64,000 nt of DNA from Betaproteobacteria bacterium UBA2592. Its GTDB lineage: Bacteria > Pseudomonadota > Gammaproteobacteria > Burkholderiales > Rhodocyclaceae. Numbering within the stretch: position 1 is the first letter of the stretch; each line of letters starts with the position of its first letter. Shown here piece by piece: positions 1-8,453 of the stretch. Below the pieces are notes generated by a model, which was not told the DNA's origin, did not search any database, and was given only the letters and a program-made list of their open reading frames with translations. Location: assembly GCA_002340095.1 (NCBI GenBank), contig DDKS01000006.1, forward strand, positions 1-64,000, given 5' to 3'. Made by a program: the position numbers and the translations under genes.

Positions 1-138
1 CAGAAAGAACGATACACAACTCTTTTGTCGTGCTTTTGTTTTTGCTGCATGAGGTCGAGCGGCGGTGACTGGGGAGCGGCACCGTTGCAGTCAATAACTG
101 TTGCAAAAGAGGCGGCCGCAGGGGGGAGGGCAGAGCGG

Positions 139-144
139 TATAAT
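139..144 (+). promoter_or_regulatory. Possible -10 box upstream of dacC
   Basis: A consensus TATAAT lies 36 bases before the dacC start codon. I see no convincing -35 hexamer at 16-18 bases upstream (the best TTGCAA at 101-106 is too far away), so this is at best an activator-dependent promoter. The rest of bases 1-138 shows no gene. Confidence 0.4.
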
Positions 145-179
145 CGCCCGCCCCGCCCAACACAACCTCGGAACGCTCC

Positions 180-1322
180 ATGAATTCCCTGCTGCAACGC
201 CTGTTCCTCCTGTTTTCCCTGCTGTGCCTGAGCCTTGTCGCCCAGGCTCAACAGGTGCCTGTTGCCCCCGTCCTGGCGGCCAAGTCCTGGGTGCTGGTGG
301 AGTCTGGCTCCAATCAGTTTCTTGCTGCCGAAAAGCCGGACGCAAAGCTCGAACCTGCATCGCTGACCAAGCTGATGACGGCTTACCTGACCTTCTCGGC
401 CCTGCGCCAGAAGACCATCGCCCTGGATCAGCCCGTGCCCGTTTCGGAACGGGCTTGGCGCACCGGCGGTTCAAAGATGTTCATCAAGGTGGGCGATCAG
501 GTTCCCGTGGAGGAGCTGATCAAGGGCATGATCGTCCAGTCCGGCAATGATGCCTGCGTTGCCCTGGCCGAGGCGATTGCCGGCAGCGAGGAGGCTTTTG
601 CGGTGATGATGAACCGGGAGGCCGAGCGCCTGGGCATGAAGTCCAGCCATTTCAAGAACTCCACCGGCCTGCCCGACCCCGAGCACGTGACCACGGCCCG
701 GGATCTGGCCACCCTGGCTTCTGCCCTGATCCGCGATTTTCCCGAGGAATATGCCCGCTACTACTCCATGAAGGAGTACCGTTACAACAACATCACCCAG
801 CCCAACCGCAACCGCCTGCTGTGGCTGGACCCGACGGTGGATGGGGTCAAGACCGGCTTCACCGAGGCGGCCGGCTACTGTCTGATTTCTTCCGCCAAAC
901 GGGGCGAACGCCGCCTGCTTTCCGTGGTGCTGGGCACCGATTCCGATGCCGCCCGGGCGAGTGAATCCCTAAAGCTGCTCAACTGGGGCTTTCAGTTCTT
1001 CGACGCCCTCAAACTCTATGCTGCCTTGCAGCCCGTCTCCGAATTCCAGGTATGGAAGGGAGCCCAGAATCGGGTGAAGGCGGGCTTTCCCGCCGATTTC
1101 GTGGTGTCCGTGCCCAAGGGCTATGGCGACAAGCTCCAGGCCGAGTTGGTCTCCACCCAGCCCCTCGTGGCCCCGGTGCGCCAGGGCCAGGTGATCGGTA
1201 CCCTGAAGCTTTCGCTCGAAGGCAGGCCTTACGGGGAGTACCCGGTGCAGGCCCTCGAAGATGTGCCCCTGGGCAGCTGGCTCGCCCGGCTGATCGACAC
1301 CATCCGCCTCTGGTTCGCCTGA
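180..1322 (+). CDS. dacC: D-alanyl-D-alanine carboxypeptidase (PBP5/6 family)
   Basis: Periplasmic DD-carboxypeptidase that removes the terminal D-alanine from peptidoglycan pentapeptides and so limits cross-linking. The 380-residue product has a signal peptide (residues 1-23, cleavage after AQA) and all three penicillin-binding motifs: SLTK at 61-64 with catalytic Ser61, SGN at 121-123 and KTG at 224-226. A PBP5-type C-terminal beta domain follows, and the last residues form an amphipathic membrane anchor (SWLARLIDTIRLWFA). Length is normal for PBP5/6. It heads a same-strand run with a D-amino-acid aminotransferase and lipoate genes, a common betaproteobacterial order. dacA versus dacC cannot be decided from sequence alone. 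Confidence 0.95.
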   Translation: MNSLLQRLFLLFSLLCLSLVAQAQQVPVAPVLAAKSWVLVESGSNQFLAAEKPDAKLEPASLTKLMTAYLTFSALRQKTIALDQPVPVSERAWRTGGSKMFIKVGDQVPVEELIKGMIVQSGNDACVALAEAIAGSEEAFAVMMNREAERLGMKSSHFKNSTGLPDPEHVTTARDLATLASALIRDFPEEYARYYSMKEYRYNNITQPNRNRLLWLDPTVDGVKTGFTEAAGYCLISSAKRGERRLLSVVLGTDSDAARASESLKLLNWGFQFFDALKLYAALQPVSEFQVWKGAQNRVKAGFPADFVVSVPKGYGDKLQAELVSTQPLVAPVRQGQVIGTLKLSLEGRPYGEYPVQALEDVPLGSWLARLIDTIRLWFA

Positions 1323-1344
1323 GGCCGCCACAAGGAGCTTCTCC

Positions 1345-2217
1345 ATGGGCCGCCATGTCGCTGACACCGTCTATCTGAACGGCGCGTACCTGCCCCTGGC
1401 GGAAGCGCGGATTTCGCCTTTGGACCGGGGCTTCCTGTTTGGCGACGGGGTGTACGAGGTGATCCCCGTCTACGCCGGCAGGCCCTTCCGCCAAGCCGAG
1501 CATCTGCGCCGGCTCGGGGAAAGCCTGGCCGGCATCCGCCTGGAGAACCCCCTGGACGCCGACGGCTGGGACGAGGTCATCAGCCGCCTCATCGCCGCCA
1601 GTGGCTGGCAGGATCAGGCCATCTACCTTCAGGTCACCCGGGGAGCGGACGATAAGCGCGACCATCCTTTCCCCGCTGCAGCCGCCCCCACGGTGTTCGC
1701 CATGGCCATGCCCCTGGTGACGCCCACGGCGGAAGTGCGGGAGCAGGGCGTGGCGGCCATCACCGCCACCGACATCCGCTGGCATCGTTGCGACATCAAG
1801 TCCCTCAACCTGCTGCCCAACGTGCTCCTGCGCCAGCAGGCGGTGGATGCCGGAGTGGTGGAGACCATCCTGCTGCGGGACGGCTACTTGAAAGAGGGCA
1901 CGGCCGCCAACATCTTCGTCGTCCGGGACGGTGTGCTCATGGCGCCGCCCAAGGGCACGCTGATGCTGCCTGGCATCACCTACGACGTGGTGCTGGAGCT
2001 GGCGGCCGCCCACGGGGTGCCGGTACGGATCCGGGAAATCCCCGAGGCGGAACTCCGGAGCGCCGACGAGGTCTGGATGACTTCCTCCCCCAAGGAGGTG
2101 CTGGCCGTCACCACCCTGGACGGCCGCCCCGTGGGCGATGGCAGGCCCGGCCCCCTGGGCCGGCGGATGTGGCAGTGGTATCAGGAATTCAAGAACACGG
2201 TGATGCGCAATGGTTGA
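1345..2217 (+). CDS. dat: D-amino-acid aminotransferase (class IV, PLP-dependent)
   Basis: PLP enzyme of fold type IV that interconverts D-alanine and other D-amino acids with 2-oxo acids. It probably recycles or supplies D-alanine and D-glutamate for peptidoglycan, which fits the dacC neighbour 22 bases upstream. The 290-residue product shows the family N-terminal block (SPLDRGFLFGDGVYEV, near 24-39), the PLP lysine Lys152 in the motif IKSLNLLPN, and the glycine-rich EGTAANIF region near 183-190. Branched-chain aminotransferase and 4-amino-4-deoxychorismate lyase are related alternatives; the cell-wall context favours Dat. It overlaps the next gene by 8 bases. Confidence 0.88.
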   Translation: MGRHVADTVYLNGAYLPLAEARISPLDRGFLFGDGVYEVIPVYAGRPFRQAEHLRRLGESLAGIRLENPLDADGWDEVISRLIAASGWQDQAIYLQVTRGADDKRDHPFPAAAAPTVFAMAMPLVTPTAEVREQGVAAITATDIRWHRCDIKSLNLLPNVLLRQQAVDAGVVETILLRDGYLKEGTAANIFVVRDGVLMAPPKGTLMLPGITYDVVLELAAAHGVPVRIREIPEAELRSADEVWMTSSPKEVLAVTTLDGRPVGDGRPGPLGRRMWQWYQEFKNTVMRNG

Positions 2218-2515
2218 GAAGACGGCGGCAGGACTGCTGCAACAGGCAGGTGGCGGGCGGGAAACCTTGCTGGAGTTTCCCTGTGCCTTTCCCCTCAAGA
2301 TCATGGGCCGGTCCGAGGACTGCTTGGCCGATGCGGTGCTGGAGATCGTCACCCGGCACGATCCGGGCTTCGTTGCCGCCAGCATGGAGATGCGCGCCAG
2401 TTCGGGCGGCAAGTACGTGAGCCTCACCTGCACCGTCACGGCCACCTCCAAATCCATGCTCGACGCCCTCTACCTGGAACTCACCGGCCATCCCCTGGTC
2501 AAGGTCGTACTCTGA
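2210..2515 (+). CDS. ybeD: YbeD/DUF493 family protein
   Basis: A 101-residue member of the UPF0250 (DUF493) family, whose E. coli member YbeD lies between dacA and lipB just as here. The family has an ACT-like alpha/beta fold, and its role is unclear (a regulatory role in lipoate metabolism has been suggested). Recognisable features are FPCAFPLKIMG near 24-34 and the C-terminal ending HPLVKVVL. The start lies inside the end of dat (8-base overlap), indicating translational coupling. Confidence 0.85.
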   Translation: MVEKTAAGLLQQAGGGRETLLEFPCAFPLKIMGRSEDCLADAVLEIVTRHDPGFVAASMEMRASSGGKYVSLTCTVTATSKSMLDALYLELTGHPLVKVVL

Positions 2516-2524
2516 GCCCTGCCC

Positions 2525-3163
2525 ATGGACACCGTGATCCGCCGTCTGGGCCGGGTGGACTACGTCCCCACCTGGGAGGCCATGCAGGCCTTCACCGCCA
2601 GCCGCACGCCGGAAACCCCGGACGAGCTGTGGATCGTCGAACATCCCCCTGTGTTTACCCTGGGCCAGGCCGGCAAGCCCGAACACCTTCTTCAGGATGT
2701 GGGCATCCCCGTCGTCAAGATCGACCGGGGCGGCCAGATTACTTACCATGGCCCCGGCCAGGTGGTGATCTATCTGCTCCTCGATCTGCACCGGCTGAAG
2801 CTCAAGGTACGCGAGATGGTCCGCAGGATCGAGCAGGCCGTCATCGACCTGCTTGCCACCCACGGCCTGGCCGTGAACCGCCGCGACAATGCCCCCGGGG
2901 TCTACCTGGGCGAACAGGGGGAGGGCGCCAAGATTGCCGCCCTGGGGCTCCGGGTGAAGAACGGCTGTACCTATCATGGCCTCAGCCTCAACGTGGACAT
3001 GGACCTGGCTCCCTTTGCCGCCATCAATCCCTGCGGCTATCCTGGCCTGGCGGTCACCCAGACCCGGGACCACCATATCCCCCTCACGCCGCAGCAGGCG
3101 GGTGAGGCCCTTTGCCAACACCTGTTGCAGCAATTGCAGCGACAGCAACCGGAGCGCACCTGA
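2525..3163 (+). CDS. lipB: Octanoyltransferase LipB
   Basis: Transfers the octanoyl group from octanoyl-ACP to lipoyl domains of 2-oxoacid dehydrogenases and GcvH, the first step of lipoate assembly. The 212-residue protein contains the acyl-enzyme cysteine Cys170 (NPCGYPGL) and the partner lysine Lys136 (GAKIAALG), equivalent to the E. coli Cys169/Lys135 pair, plus the RGGQITYHGPGQ signature near 65-76. It starts 9 bases after ybeD, and its stop codon directly abuts the lipA start. Confidence 0.96.
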   Translation: MDTVIRRLGRVDYVPTWEAMQAFTASRTPETPDELWIVEHPPVFTLGQAGKPEHLLQDVGIPVVKIDRGGQITYHGPGQVVIYLLLDLHRLKLKVREMVRRIEQAVIDLLATHGLAVNRRDNAPGVYLGEQGEGAKIAALGLRVKNGCTYHGLSLNVDMDLAPFAAINPCGYPGLAVTQTRDHHIPLTPQQAGEALCQHLLQQLQRQQPERT

Positions 3164-4111
3164 ATGGCCGAACAAGGCGTCAAGCAGAAGGGCGAACTGA
3201 AAACCGCCCGCATCCCCATCAAGATCGTCCCCGTGGCCGAACCCTTGCGCAAACCTGGCTGGATCCGCGTCAAGGCCGGCAATGCCCAGGGGCGTTTCGG
3301 GGAGATCAAGCGCATGTTGCGCGAGCAGAAACTGCACACGGTCTGCGAGGAGGCCGCCTGTCCCAACATCGGCGAATGCTTCGGCCGGGGCACCGCCACC
3401 TTCATGATCCTGGGCGACATCTGCACCCGCCGCTGCCCCTTCTGCGACGTGGGCCACGGCAAGCCCCTGCCGCCGGATGAAAACGAACCCCGGCACCTGG
3501 CCGATTCCGTTGCCCGCCTGAAGCTGCGCTACGTGGTCATCACCAGTGTGGACCGGGACGACCTGCGCGATGGCGGCGCCCAGCATTTCGTCCAGGTCAT
3601 CCGGGCGGTGCGCGACACCAGCCCCGACACCACCATCGAAATCCTGGTGCCCGATTTCCGGGGGCGCATGGACATCGCCATCGACATCCTCGGCCAGTCC
3701 CTGCCCGACGTGCTCAACCACAACATGGAAACCGTGCCCCGCCTCTACAAGCAGGCCCGGCCCGGCGCCGACTATGCGCACTCCCTGCAGTTCCTGAAGC
3801 AGTTCAAGGCCAAGTACCCGCACATCCCCACCAAGTCCGGCCTGATGGTCGGGCTGGGGGAAACCGACGCGGAAATCCTCGACGTGATGCGCGATCTGCG
3901 CGCCCACGACGTGGAAATGCTCACCATCGGCCAGTACCTGGCCCCCTCCGGCCACCACCTGCCCGTGACCCGCTACGTGCCGCCGGAAACCTTCAAGATG
4001 TACGAGGAAGAGGCGAAGAAAATGGGCTTTACCGGCGCCGCCTGCGCTCCCATGGTGCGCAGCAGCTACTGGGCAGACCAGCAGGCCCATGCGGCGGGGG
4101 TCGGCTCCTAG
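3164..4111 (+). CDS. lipA: Lipoyl synthase LipA (radical SAM)
   Basis: Inserts two sulfur atoms into protein-bound octanoyl chains using two [4Fe-4S] clusters. The auxiliary-cluster cysteines Cys61, Cys66 and Cys72 (CX4CX5C) and the radical-SAM triad Cys87, Cys91 and Cys94 (CX3CX2C in CTRRCPFC) are all present, as is the C-terminal RSSY motif, whose serine ligates the auxiliary cluster. Length is 315 residues, normal for the family. The ATG follows the lipB TGA with no gap, so the two are co-translated. Confidence 0.97.
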   Translation: MAEQGVKQKGELKTARIPIKIVPVAEPLRKPGWIRVKAGNAQGRFGEIKRMLREQKLHTVCEEAACPNIGECFGRGTATFMILGDICTRRCPFCDVGHGKPLPPDENEPRHLADSVARLKLRYVVITSVDRDDLRDGGAQHFVQVIRAVRDTSPDTTIEILVPDFRGRMDIAIDILGQSLPDVLNHNMETVPRLYKQARPGADYAHSLQFLKQFKAKYPHIPTKSGLMVGLGETDAEILDVMRDLRAHDVEMLTIGQYLAPSGHHLPVTRYVPPETFKMYEEEAKKMGFTGAACAPMVRSSYWADQQAHAAGVGS

Positions 4112-4232
4112 CAGGGGAAGGGGTCGTGCCCCGGGCGGGTTGTCGTGGGGGAAGGTATCATCTTTGCGTCGCGTCGGACGGGCCGGCGGTTCTTTGGCCG
4201 GCCGCAGTACGCAATTTTCAGGAGAGGTGAAG

Positions 4233-5186
4233 ATGCAGGACTGGCTGGATTTCGGCAACGGTATTCACGCGTTCGATTCGGGCTATGTGCGGCCGTCCCT
4301 GGCGGCCATTCACATGATCGTGGAGCGGGGGCGGGTGGCGCTGGTGGATACGGGCAACAACGATTCCCTCAAGCCCACCCTGCGTGCCCTGGAGCGCCTG
4401 GGGCTGGGGCCGGCGGCGGTGGATTACGTCATCCTCACCCACATCCACCTGGATCATGCGGGCGGAGCGGGGGCCATGATGGCGGCTTTTCCCGGGGCCC
4501 GGCTGGTGGTGCATCCCCGCGGCAGCCGGCACATGGTGGACCCTTCCCAGTTGCTGGCCGGGGTGCGGGCCGTGTATGGGGAGGAGGCTACCGCCCGGCT
4601 CTACGGCGAATTGCTGCCCGTACCGCCGGAACGGATCATCGAGGCGGTGGATGGCCTGGTGCTGGATCTGGCCGGGCGCAAGCTCCTCTGCCTGGATGCG
4701 CCGGGCCATGCGCGCCATCACATCGCCCTGGTCGATGAGGCCAGCCAGGGGATCTTCACCGGCGACCTGTTCGGGCTTTCCTACCGGGAGATGGATGTGG
4801 ACGGGCGCCAGTTCCTCTTTCCCACCACCACGCCGGTGCAGTTCGATCCGGATGCCATGCACGCCTCCATCGACCGGCTCATGGGTTATGGTCCCGAGGC
4901 CATGTACCTGACCCACTACAGCCGCCTGCATGACCTGCCCCGACAGGCGGAAGAGCTGCATCGCCGCATCGATGCCACGGTGGCCATTGCCCGGGGGGCG
5001 GCGGGCAGCGGTCCCGGGCGGCATCTGGCGATCAAGCGGGGGCTGACGGAATTCCTGCTGGAGGAGTCGCGCCGGTTTGGCTGCCGGCTGGGCGAATCCG
5101 CCCTGCTGGAACTGTGGGAGACCGATCTGGAGTTGAATGCCCAGGGCCTGGGGGTGTGGCTCGACCAGCAGTCGGGCCGGTCCTGA
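4233..5186 (+). CDS. MBL-fold metallo-hydrolase
   Basis: A 317-residue metallo-beta-lactamase-fold hydrolase. The metal motif THIHLDH near residues 67-73 (HXHXDH) is clear. Further ligand candidates are His in APGHARHH near 153-160, Asp in FTGDLFG near 174-180, and THYSR near 225-229. No signal peptide is visible, so it is cytoplasmic. Substrate is unknown; this branch includes glyoxalase-II-like and quorum-lactonase-like enzymes. The frame is open further upstream, but I chose the ATG at 4233 because GGAGAGG sits 5 bases before it and the protein begins at the first beta strand. It stands alone, 121 bases after lipA and convergent with tcdA. Confidence 0.82.
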   Translation: MQDWLDFGNGIHAFDSGYVRPSLAAIHMIVERGRVALVDTGNNDSLKPTLRALERLGLGPAAVDYVILTHIHLDHAGGAGAMMAAFPGARLVVHPRGSRHMVDPSQLLAGVRAVYGEEATARLYGELLPVPPERIIEAVDGLVLDLAGRKLLCLDAPGHARHHIALVDEASQGIFTGDLFGLSYREMDVDGRQFLFPTTTPVQFDPDAMHASIDRLMGYGPEAMYLTHYSRLHDLPRQAEELHRRIDATVAIARGAAGSGPGRHLAIKRGLTEFLLEESRRFGCRLGESALLELWETDLELNAQGLGVWLDQQSGRS

Positions 5187-5198
5187 GGCCCTCGGGGC

Positions 5199-5963
5199 TC
5201 AGCCGCCGCCCAGCAGGAGATCGAAGGCGGCAGCGGCGGCGGCGAAGCCCATCGGGGCGGTGACGCAGACCGAGGAGCCGAAGCCCGCGCAGTTGAGGCC
5301 GCTCGGGCTGGCGGCAGTGTTGCAGGTTGCTTCCGGGTAGCGTAGCGGTTCCGTGGAGTAGATGGCAGGAATGCCGAATTTCTTCGGCGCCCGGGGGAAA
5401 CCGTATTCCTTGCGCAGCAGGCTCCGCACCTTGGCCAGCAGGGGGTCCTGGATGGTGCGGCTCAGGTCGTCCCGCCGGATGCGGGTGGGGTCGGTTTGGC
5501 CGCCGGCGGCGCCGGCGGTGACGATGGCGATGCCCTGCCGGCGGCAGTGGGCGATCATGGCGGCCTTGACCCGCACCTGGTCGATGGCGTCGATGACCAC
5601 GTGCATGGAGCCGTCGAGCAGGGCAGCCACGTTTTCCCGGGTGACGAAATCCTCGATGCAGTGAATCTCGCAGGCCGGGTTGATGGCCAGGATGCGGGCC
5701 GCCATGGCCTCCACCTTGGCCTTGCCGTATTCGTCCCCGAGGGCCTGGATCTGCCGGTTGGTGTTGGATTCGGCGACCATGTCCAGGTCGATCAGGGTGA
5801 TGCGGCCCACGGCGCTGCGGGCCAGGGCCTCGGCGGCCCAGGAGCCGACGCCGCCGAGGCCGACGACGCAGACATGGGCGGCCTGGAGGCGGGCGGCGCC
5901 TGCCGGACCATAGAGGCGGGCGAGGCCGCCGAAGCGGCGTTCGTGATCGGTTTGAGAAGGCAT
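5199..5963 (-). CDS. tcdA: tRNA threonylcarbamoyladenosine dehydratase TcdA (CsdL)
   Basis: E1-like (ThiF/MoeB-fold) ATPase that cyclises t6A37 of tRNAs to ct6A. The 254-residue product has the nucleotide-binding GLGGVGSWA near 33-41, the DLD(x)VAESNTNRQ segment near 56-67 with the family arginine, and IDAIDQV near 123-129. Motif order matches CsdL/TcdA rather than MoeB or ThiF, and it lacks their zinc CxxC pairs. The ATG at 5963 overlaps the stop codon of the upstream gene (ATGA), so the two are coupled. An in-frame GTG at 6017 would add 18 atypical residues and was rejected. Confidence 0.88.
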   Translation of the reverse strand: MPSQTDHERRFGGLARLYGPAGAARLQAAHVCVVGLGGVGSWAAEALARSAVGRITLIDLDMVAESNTNRQIQALGDEYGKAKVEAMAARILAINPACEIHCIEDFVTRENVAALLDGSMHVVIDAIDQVRVKAAMIAHCRRQGIAIVTAGAAGGQTDPTRIRRDDLSRTIQDPLLAKVRSLLRKEYGFPRAPKKFGIPAIYSTEPLRYPEATCNTAASPSGLNCAGFGSSVCVTAPMGFAAAAAAFDLLLGGG

Positions 5964-7069
5964 CAGGAGGCGGCTTCGATGGTGCGGCGGATCACCGAGT
6001 TGAAGGGTGTGATCCACTCGGGGGAGAACTGGTTGTTGCAGGCGTTGATTTCGGCGATGGCGCGCAGCACCGAACGATTGCGGCCCCGGTGGCTGTGCTT
6101 GAGCATGACCGCCTCGAAGGCGTCCACGATGGCGATGATTTTGGCGCCGGCGCAGATGTCCGGGCTCTTGAGCCGGCCCGGATAGCCGCTGCCGTCGGGC
6201 ATCTCGTGGTGCTGGGCGATCATCCGGGCGGCCTCTTCCCAGCCGGACATGCGCTCGAGCAGGCCGGCGGCATAGCTGGGATGGGCGCGCATGGCCAGCT
6301 GCTCTTCCGCCGTCATGCGCCCCACCTTGAGCCAGATGCTCTCGGGCAGCAGCATCATGCCCAGATCGTGCAGGTAGATGGCAGCTTCCAGCTGCAGCGG
6401 GTCCACCGGGTTGCCGGCGGCCTTGTTCGTTTCCAGGGCTAGCCGCAGGATGCGGGTGGTGCGCCCCTTGAACAGAGGGGAGCGGCTCTCAAGCTGCAAG
6501 GCGAGGGTGCGGAAGAACTGCAGGTCGGCCGCCACATCCTGGTTGGCCGGGGAGGGAGCAGGGGCGCGTCCCCGGGAGGGCTGGCCGGTGATGACGGGGG
6601 GAAAGCCGGTGACGTTCTCGATCAGTTCGCCGCACAGGGCATCCACCTGGTCCGGCAGGGCCAGGGCGGCCTTTTCCATGCCCTGGATCAGGGGCAGCAG
6701 CCGCAGGTTGCTCAGATCCTTATGCTGCAGCAGTCCTTCGGTGGCCAGCTCGAGCCGGTCGATGGCGAGCAGGATGGCCTCGGCGAGCAGATCGGAGAAA
6801 TGGATTTCCCCCTCCCGGAAACGGGAAAGCAGGGATTCGATCGGATGGGCGATGGCAACTCCCAGGTCGATCTTGGTCAGGGCTGCGTCTCCCTTGATGT
6901 TGTGTACCGCGCGGAAAACGTCCGAAATCAGCTCCCGGTCGCCGGGTGTCTTCTTCAGGCGGGCGATGTCCCGTTCGATTTCCGGCGCCCGGTCCATGAG
7001 TGCATCGGCAAACTCTTCCAGGGCTTCCCTGTCCTGGACGACCGGCGTGATGATGGCGCGAATATCCAT
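5963..7069 (-). CDS. HPt domain + HD-GYP-type phosphohydrolase
   Basis: A two-domain signalling protein of 368 residues. The N-terminal histidine phosphotransfer domain carries the phospho-acceptor His56 in AVHNIKGDA. The C-terminal half is an HD-GYP-like domain with HDLG near 235-238, HHEMPDGSGYPGRL near 296-309 and IVDAFEA near 323-329, the type that hydrolyses cyclic-di-GMP. The usual HDIGK lysine is replaced (HDLGMM), so activity is not assured. The combination suggests control by an unidentified sensor kinase. The start at 7069 is preceded by GGGGGAG; the longer open frame to 7126 lacks a ribosome site. It is translationally coupled to tcdA. Confidence 0.8.
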   Translation of the reverse strand: MDIRAIITPVVQDREALEEFADALMDRAPEIERDIARLKKTPGDRELISDVFRAVHNIKGDAALTKIDLGVAIAHPIESLLSRFREGEIHFSDLLAEAILLAIDRLELATEGLLQHKDLSNLRLLPLIQGMEKAALALPDQVDALCGELIENVTGFPPVITGQPSRGRAPAPSPANQDVAADLQFFRTLALQLESRSPLFKGRTTRILRLALETNKAAGNPVDPLQLEAAIYLHDLGMMLLPESIWLKVGRMTAEEQLAMRAHPSYAAGLLERMSGWEEAARMIAQHHEMPDGSGYPGRLKSPDICAGAKIIAIVDAFEAVMLKHSHRGRNRSVLRAIAEINACNNQFSPEWITPFNSVIRRTIEAAS

Positions 7070-7227
7070 GCTCTTGCTCCCCCTCGAGGCCTTGGTGCTC
7101 GGTTTCCGAAGTGTAGCCGAAAGCATGACAACGTGTCCCCCCGGGCGCAGGGCCAGACTCCATCTGGCTTGACGCTCCCGAGGGCGGCTCCTATCATCCC
7201 CCGGTTTTGTCCAACGGTGGGTTCATC

Positions 7228-8196
7228 TTGTCCCTGCAACAGCTATATGCCCTGATCGGCGACGACATGAAGGCGGTGGACGCCGTCATTCGTCAGCGTC
7301 TGCACTCCGAGGTGGTGCTGGTCAATCAGGTGGCGGAGTACATCATCGCCGGTGGCGGCAAGCGCATGCGCCCGGCCCTGGTCCTGCTGGCTTCCGGTGC
7401 CCTGGGCTACCGGGGTGCCCACAGTCATGAACTGGCGGCGGTGGTGGAATTCATCCATACCGCCACCCTGCTCCACGATGACGTGGTGGACGAATCCGCC
7501 CTGCGGCGCGGCCGGGACACCGCCAATGCCGTGTTCGGCAACGCCGCCAGCGTCCTGGTGGGGGATTTCCTCTACTCCCGCGCCTTCCAGATGATGGTGC
7601 AGGTGGGCCGGATGCGGGTCATGGAAGTGCTCTCGGACGCCACCAACATCATCGCCGAAGGGGAAGTGCTGCAGCTGATGAACTGCCACGACCCGGACGT
7701 GGACGAAGCCCGCTATCTCCAGGTGATCCGCTACAAGACCGCCAAGCTGTTCGAGGCGGCGGCCCGGCTCGGCGCCATCATCGCCGGCGGTTCCGAGGCC
7801 CAGGAAACGGCCCTGGCCGACTATGGCATGCATCTGGGAACGGCCTTCCAGCTGGTGGACGACGTGCTCGATTATTCCGGCCAGGAGGCGGACACCGGCA
7901 AGCATCTGGGCGACGACCTCGCCGAGGGCAAGCCCACCCTGCCCCTGATCCACGTCATGCAGCAGGGCTCTCCGGAGCAGGCGGCCTGCGTGCGGCGTGC
8001 GATCGAGACGGGTGGCCGGGACGATTTCCCCGCAGTGCTGGCGGCCATCCGCCAGTCCGGCGCCCTGGAACACACCCTGACCCGGGCCCGGGAAGCGGCG
8101 CGGCAGGCCGCCGATGCAATTTCCATCCTGCCGGATTCAAATTACAAGATGTCTCTGTTAGAATTGGCAGCTTTCGCGGTTGACCGGTCCCATTGA
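7228..8196 (+). CDS. ispB: Octaprenyl diphosphate synthase (polyprenyl synthetase)
   Basis: Trans-isoprenyl diphosphate synthase that makes the ubiquinone side chain. The 322-residue product has both Asp-rich motifs, DDVVD (in LLHDDVVDES near 87-96) and DDVLD (near 212-216), and the GGGKRMRP motif near 44-51. I prefer the TTG at 7228 (protein MSLQQLYALIGDDM) because family members begin like this and GGTGGG lies upstream; an in-frame TTG at 7207 is possible. Upstream bases 7070-7227 hold no gene. tRNA-Pro follows 22 bases after the stop codon. Confidence 0.93.
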   Translation: MSLQQLYALIGDDMKAVDAVIRQRLHSEVVLVNQVAEYIIAGGGKRMRPALVLLASGALGYRGAHSHELAAVVEFIHTATLLHDDVVDESALRRGRDTANAVFGNAASVLVGDFLYSRAFQMMVQVGRMRVMEVLSDATNIIAEGEVLQLMNCHDPDVDEARYLQVIRYKTAKLFEAAARLGAIIAGGSEAQETALADYGMHLGTAFQLVDDVLDYSGQEADTGKHLGDDLAEGKPTLPLIHVMQQGSPEQAACVRRAIETGGRDDFPAVLAAIRQSGALEHTLTRAREAARQAADAISILPDSNYKMSLLELAAFAVDRSH

Positions 8197-8218
8197 GGGG
8201 CGGAGCGTGGAAAATCGT

Positions 8219-8295
8219 CGGAGTGTAGCTCAGCCCGGTAGAGCACTGCGTTCGGGACGCAGGGGTCGCATGTTCGAATCATGTCACTCCGACCA
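8219..8295 (+). tRNA. tRNA-Pro (anticodon CGG)
   Basis: A 77-base tRNA. The 7-bp acceptor stem pairs 8219-8225 (CGGAGTG) with 8285-8291 (CACTCCG), followed by A and an encoded CCA at 8293-8295. The anticodon arm is CTGCG-TTCGGGA-CGCAG, giving anticodon CGG (reads CCG). The T arm has TTCGAAT. Confidence 0.96.
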
Positions 8296-8307
8296 GGAAT
8301 CTCGATG

Positions 8308-8339
8308 AAAAGCCCTGTTTCTTACGGGGCTTTTTTTTT
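8308..8339 (+). terminator. Rho-independent terminator after tRNA-Pro
   Basis: Eight-base stem AAAAGCCC / GGGCTTTT (8308-8315 with 8327-8334) with an 11-base loop, running into nine T residues (8331-8339). It ends the ispB/tRNA-Pro transcript. Confidence 0.88.
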
Positions 8340-8453
8340 GCCGCAGCCTGACGCTGCGGCCCGGCCGTCCGGAGGCCGACGAATCCTTCGAGTCCCTGCC
8401 GGAGGGCTACCATGTCGTCCATCCGGTGATGCCAAGTGATCGGGAGGTGTTGG

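Noticed and set aside
101..144. Complete sigma-70 promoter for dacC using TTGCAA and TATAAT
   Set aside because: The two hexamers are 32 bases apart, far outside the 16-18 range. Only the -10 box is kept, as a weak call.
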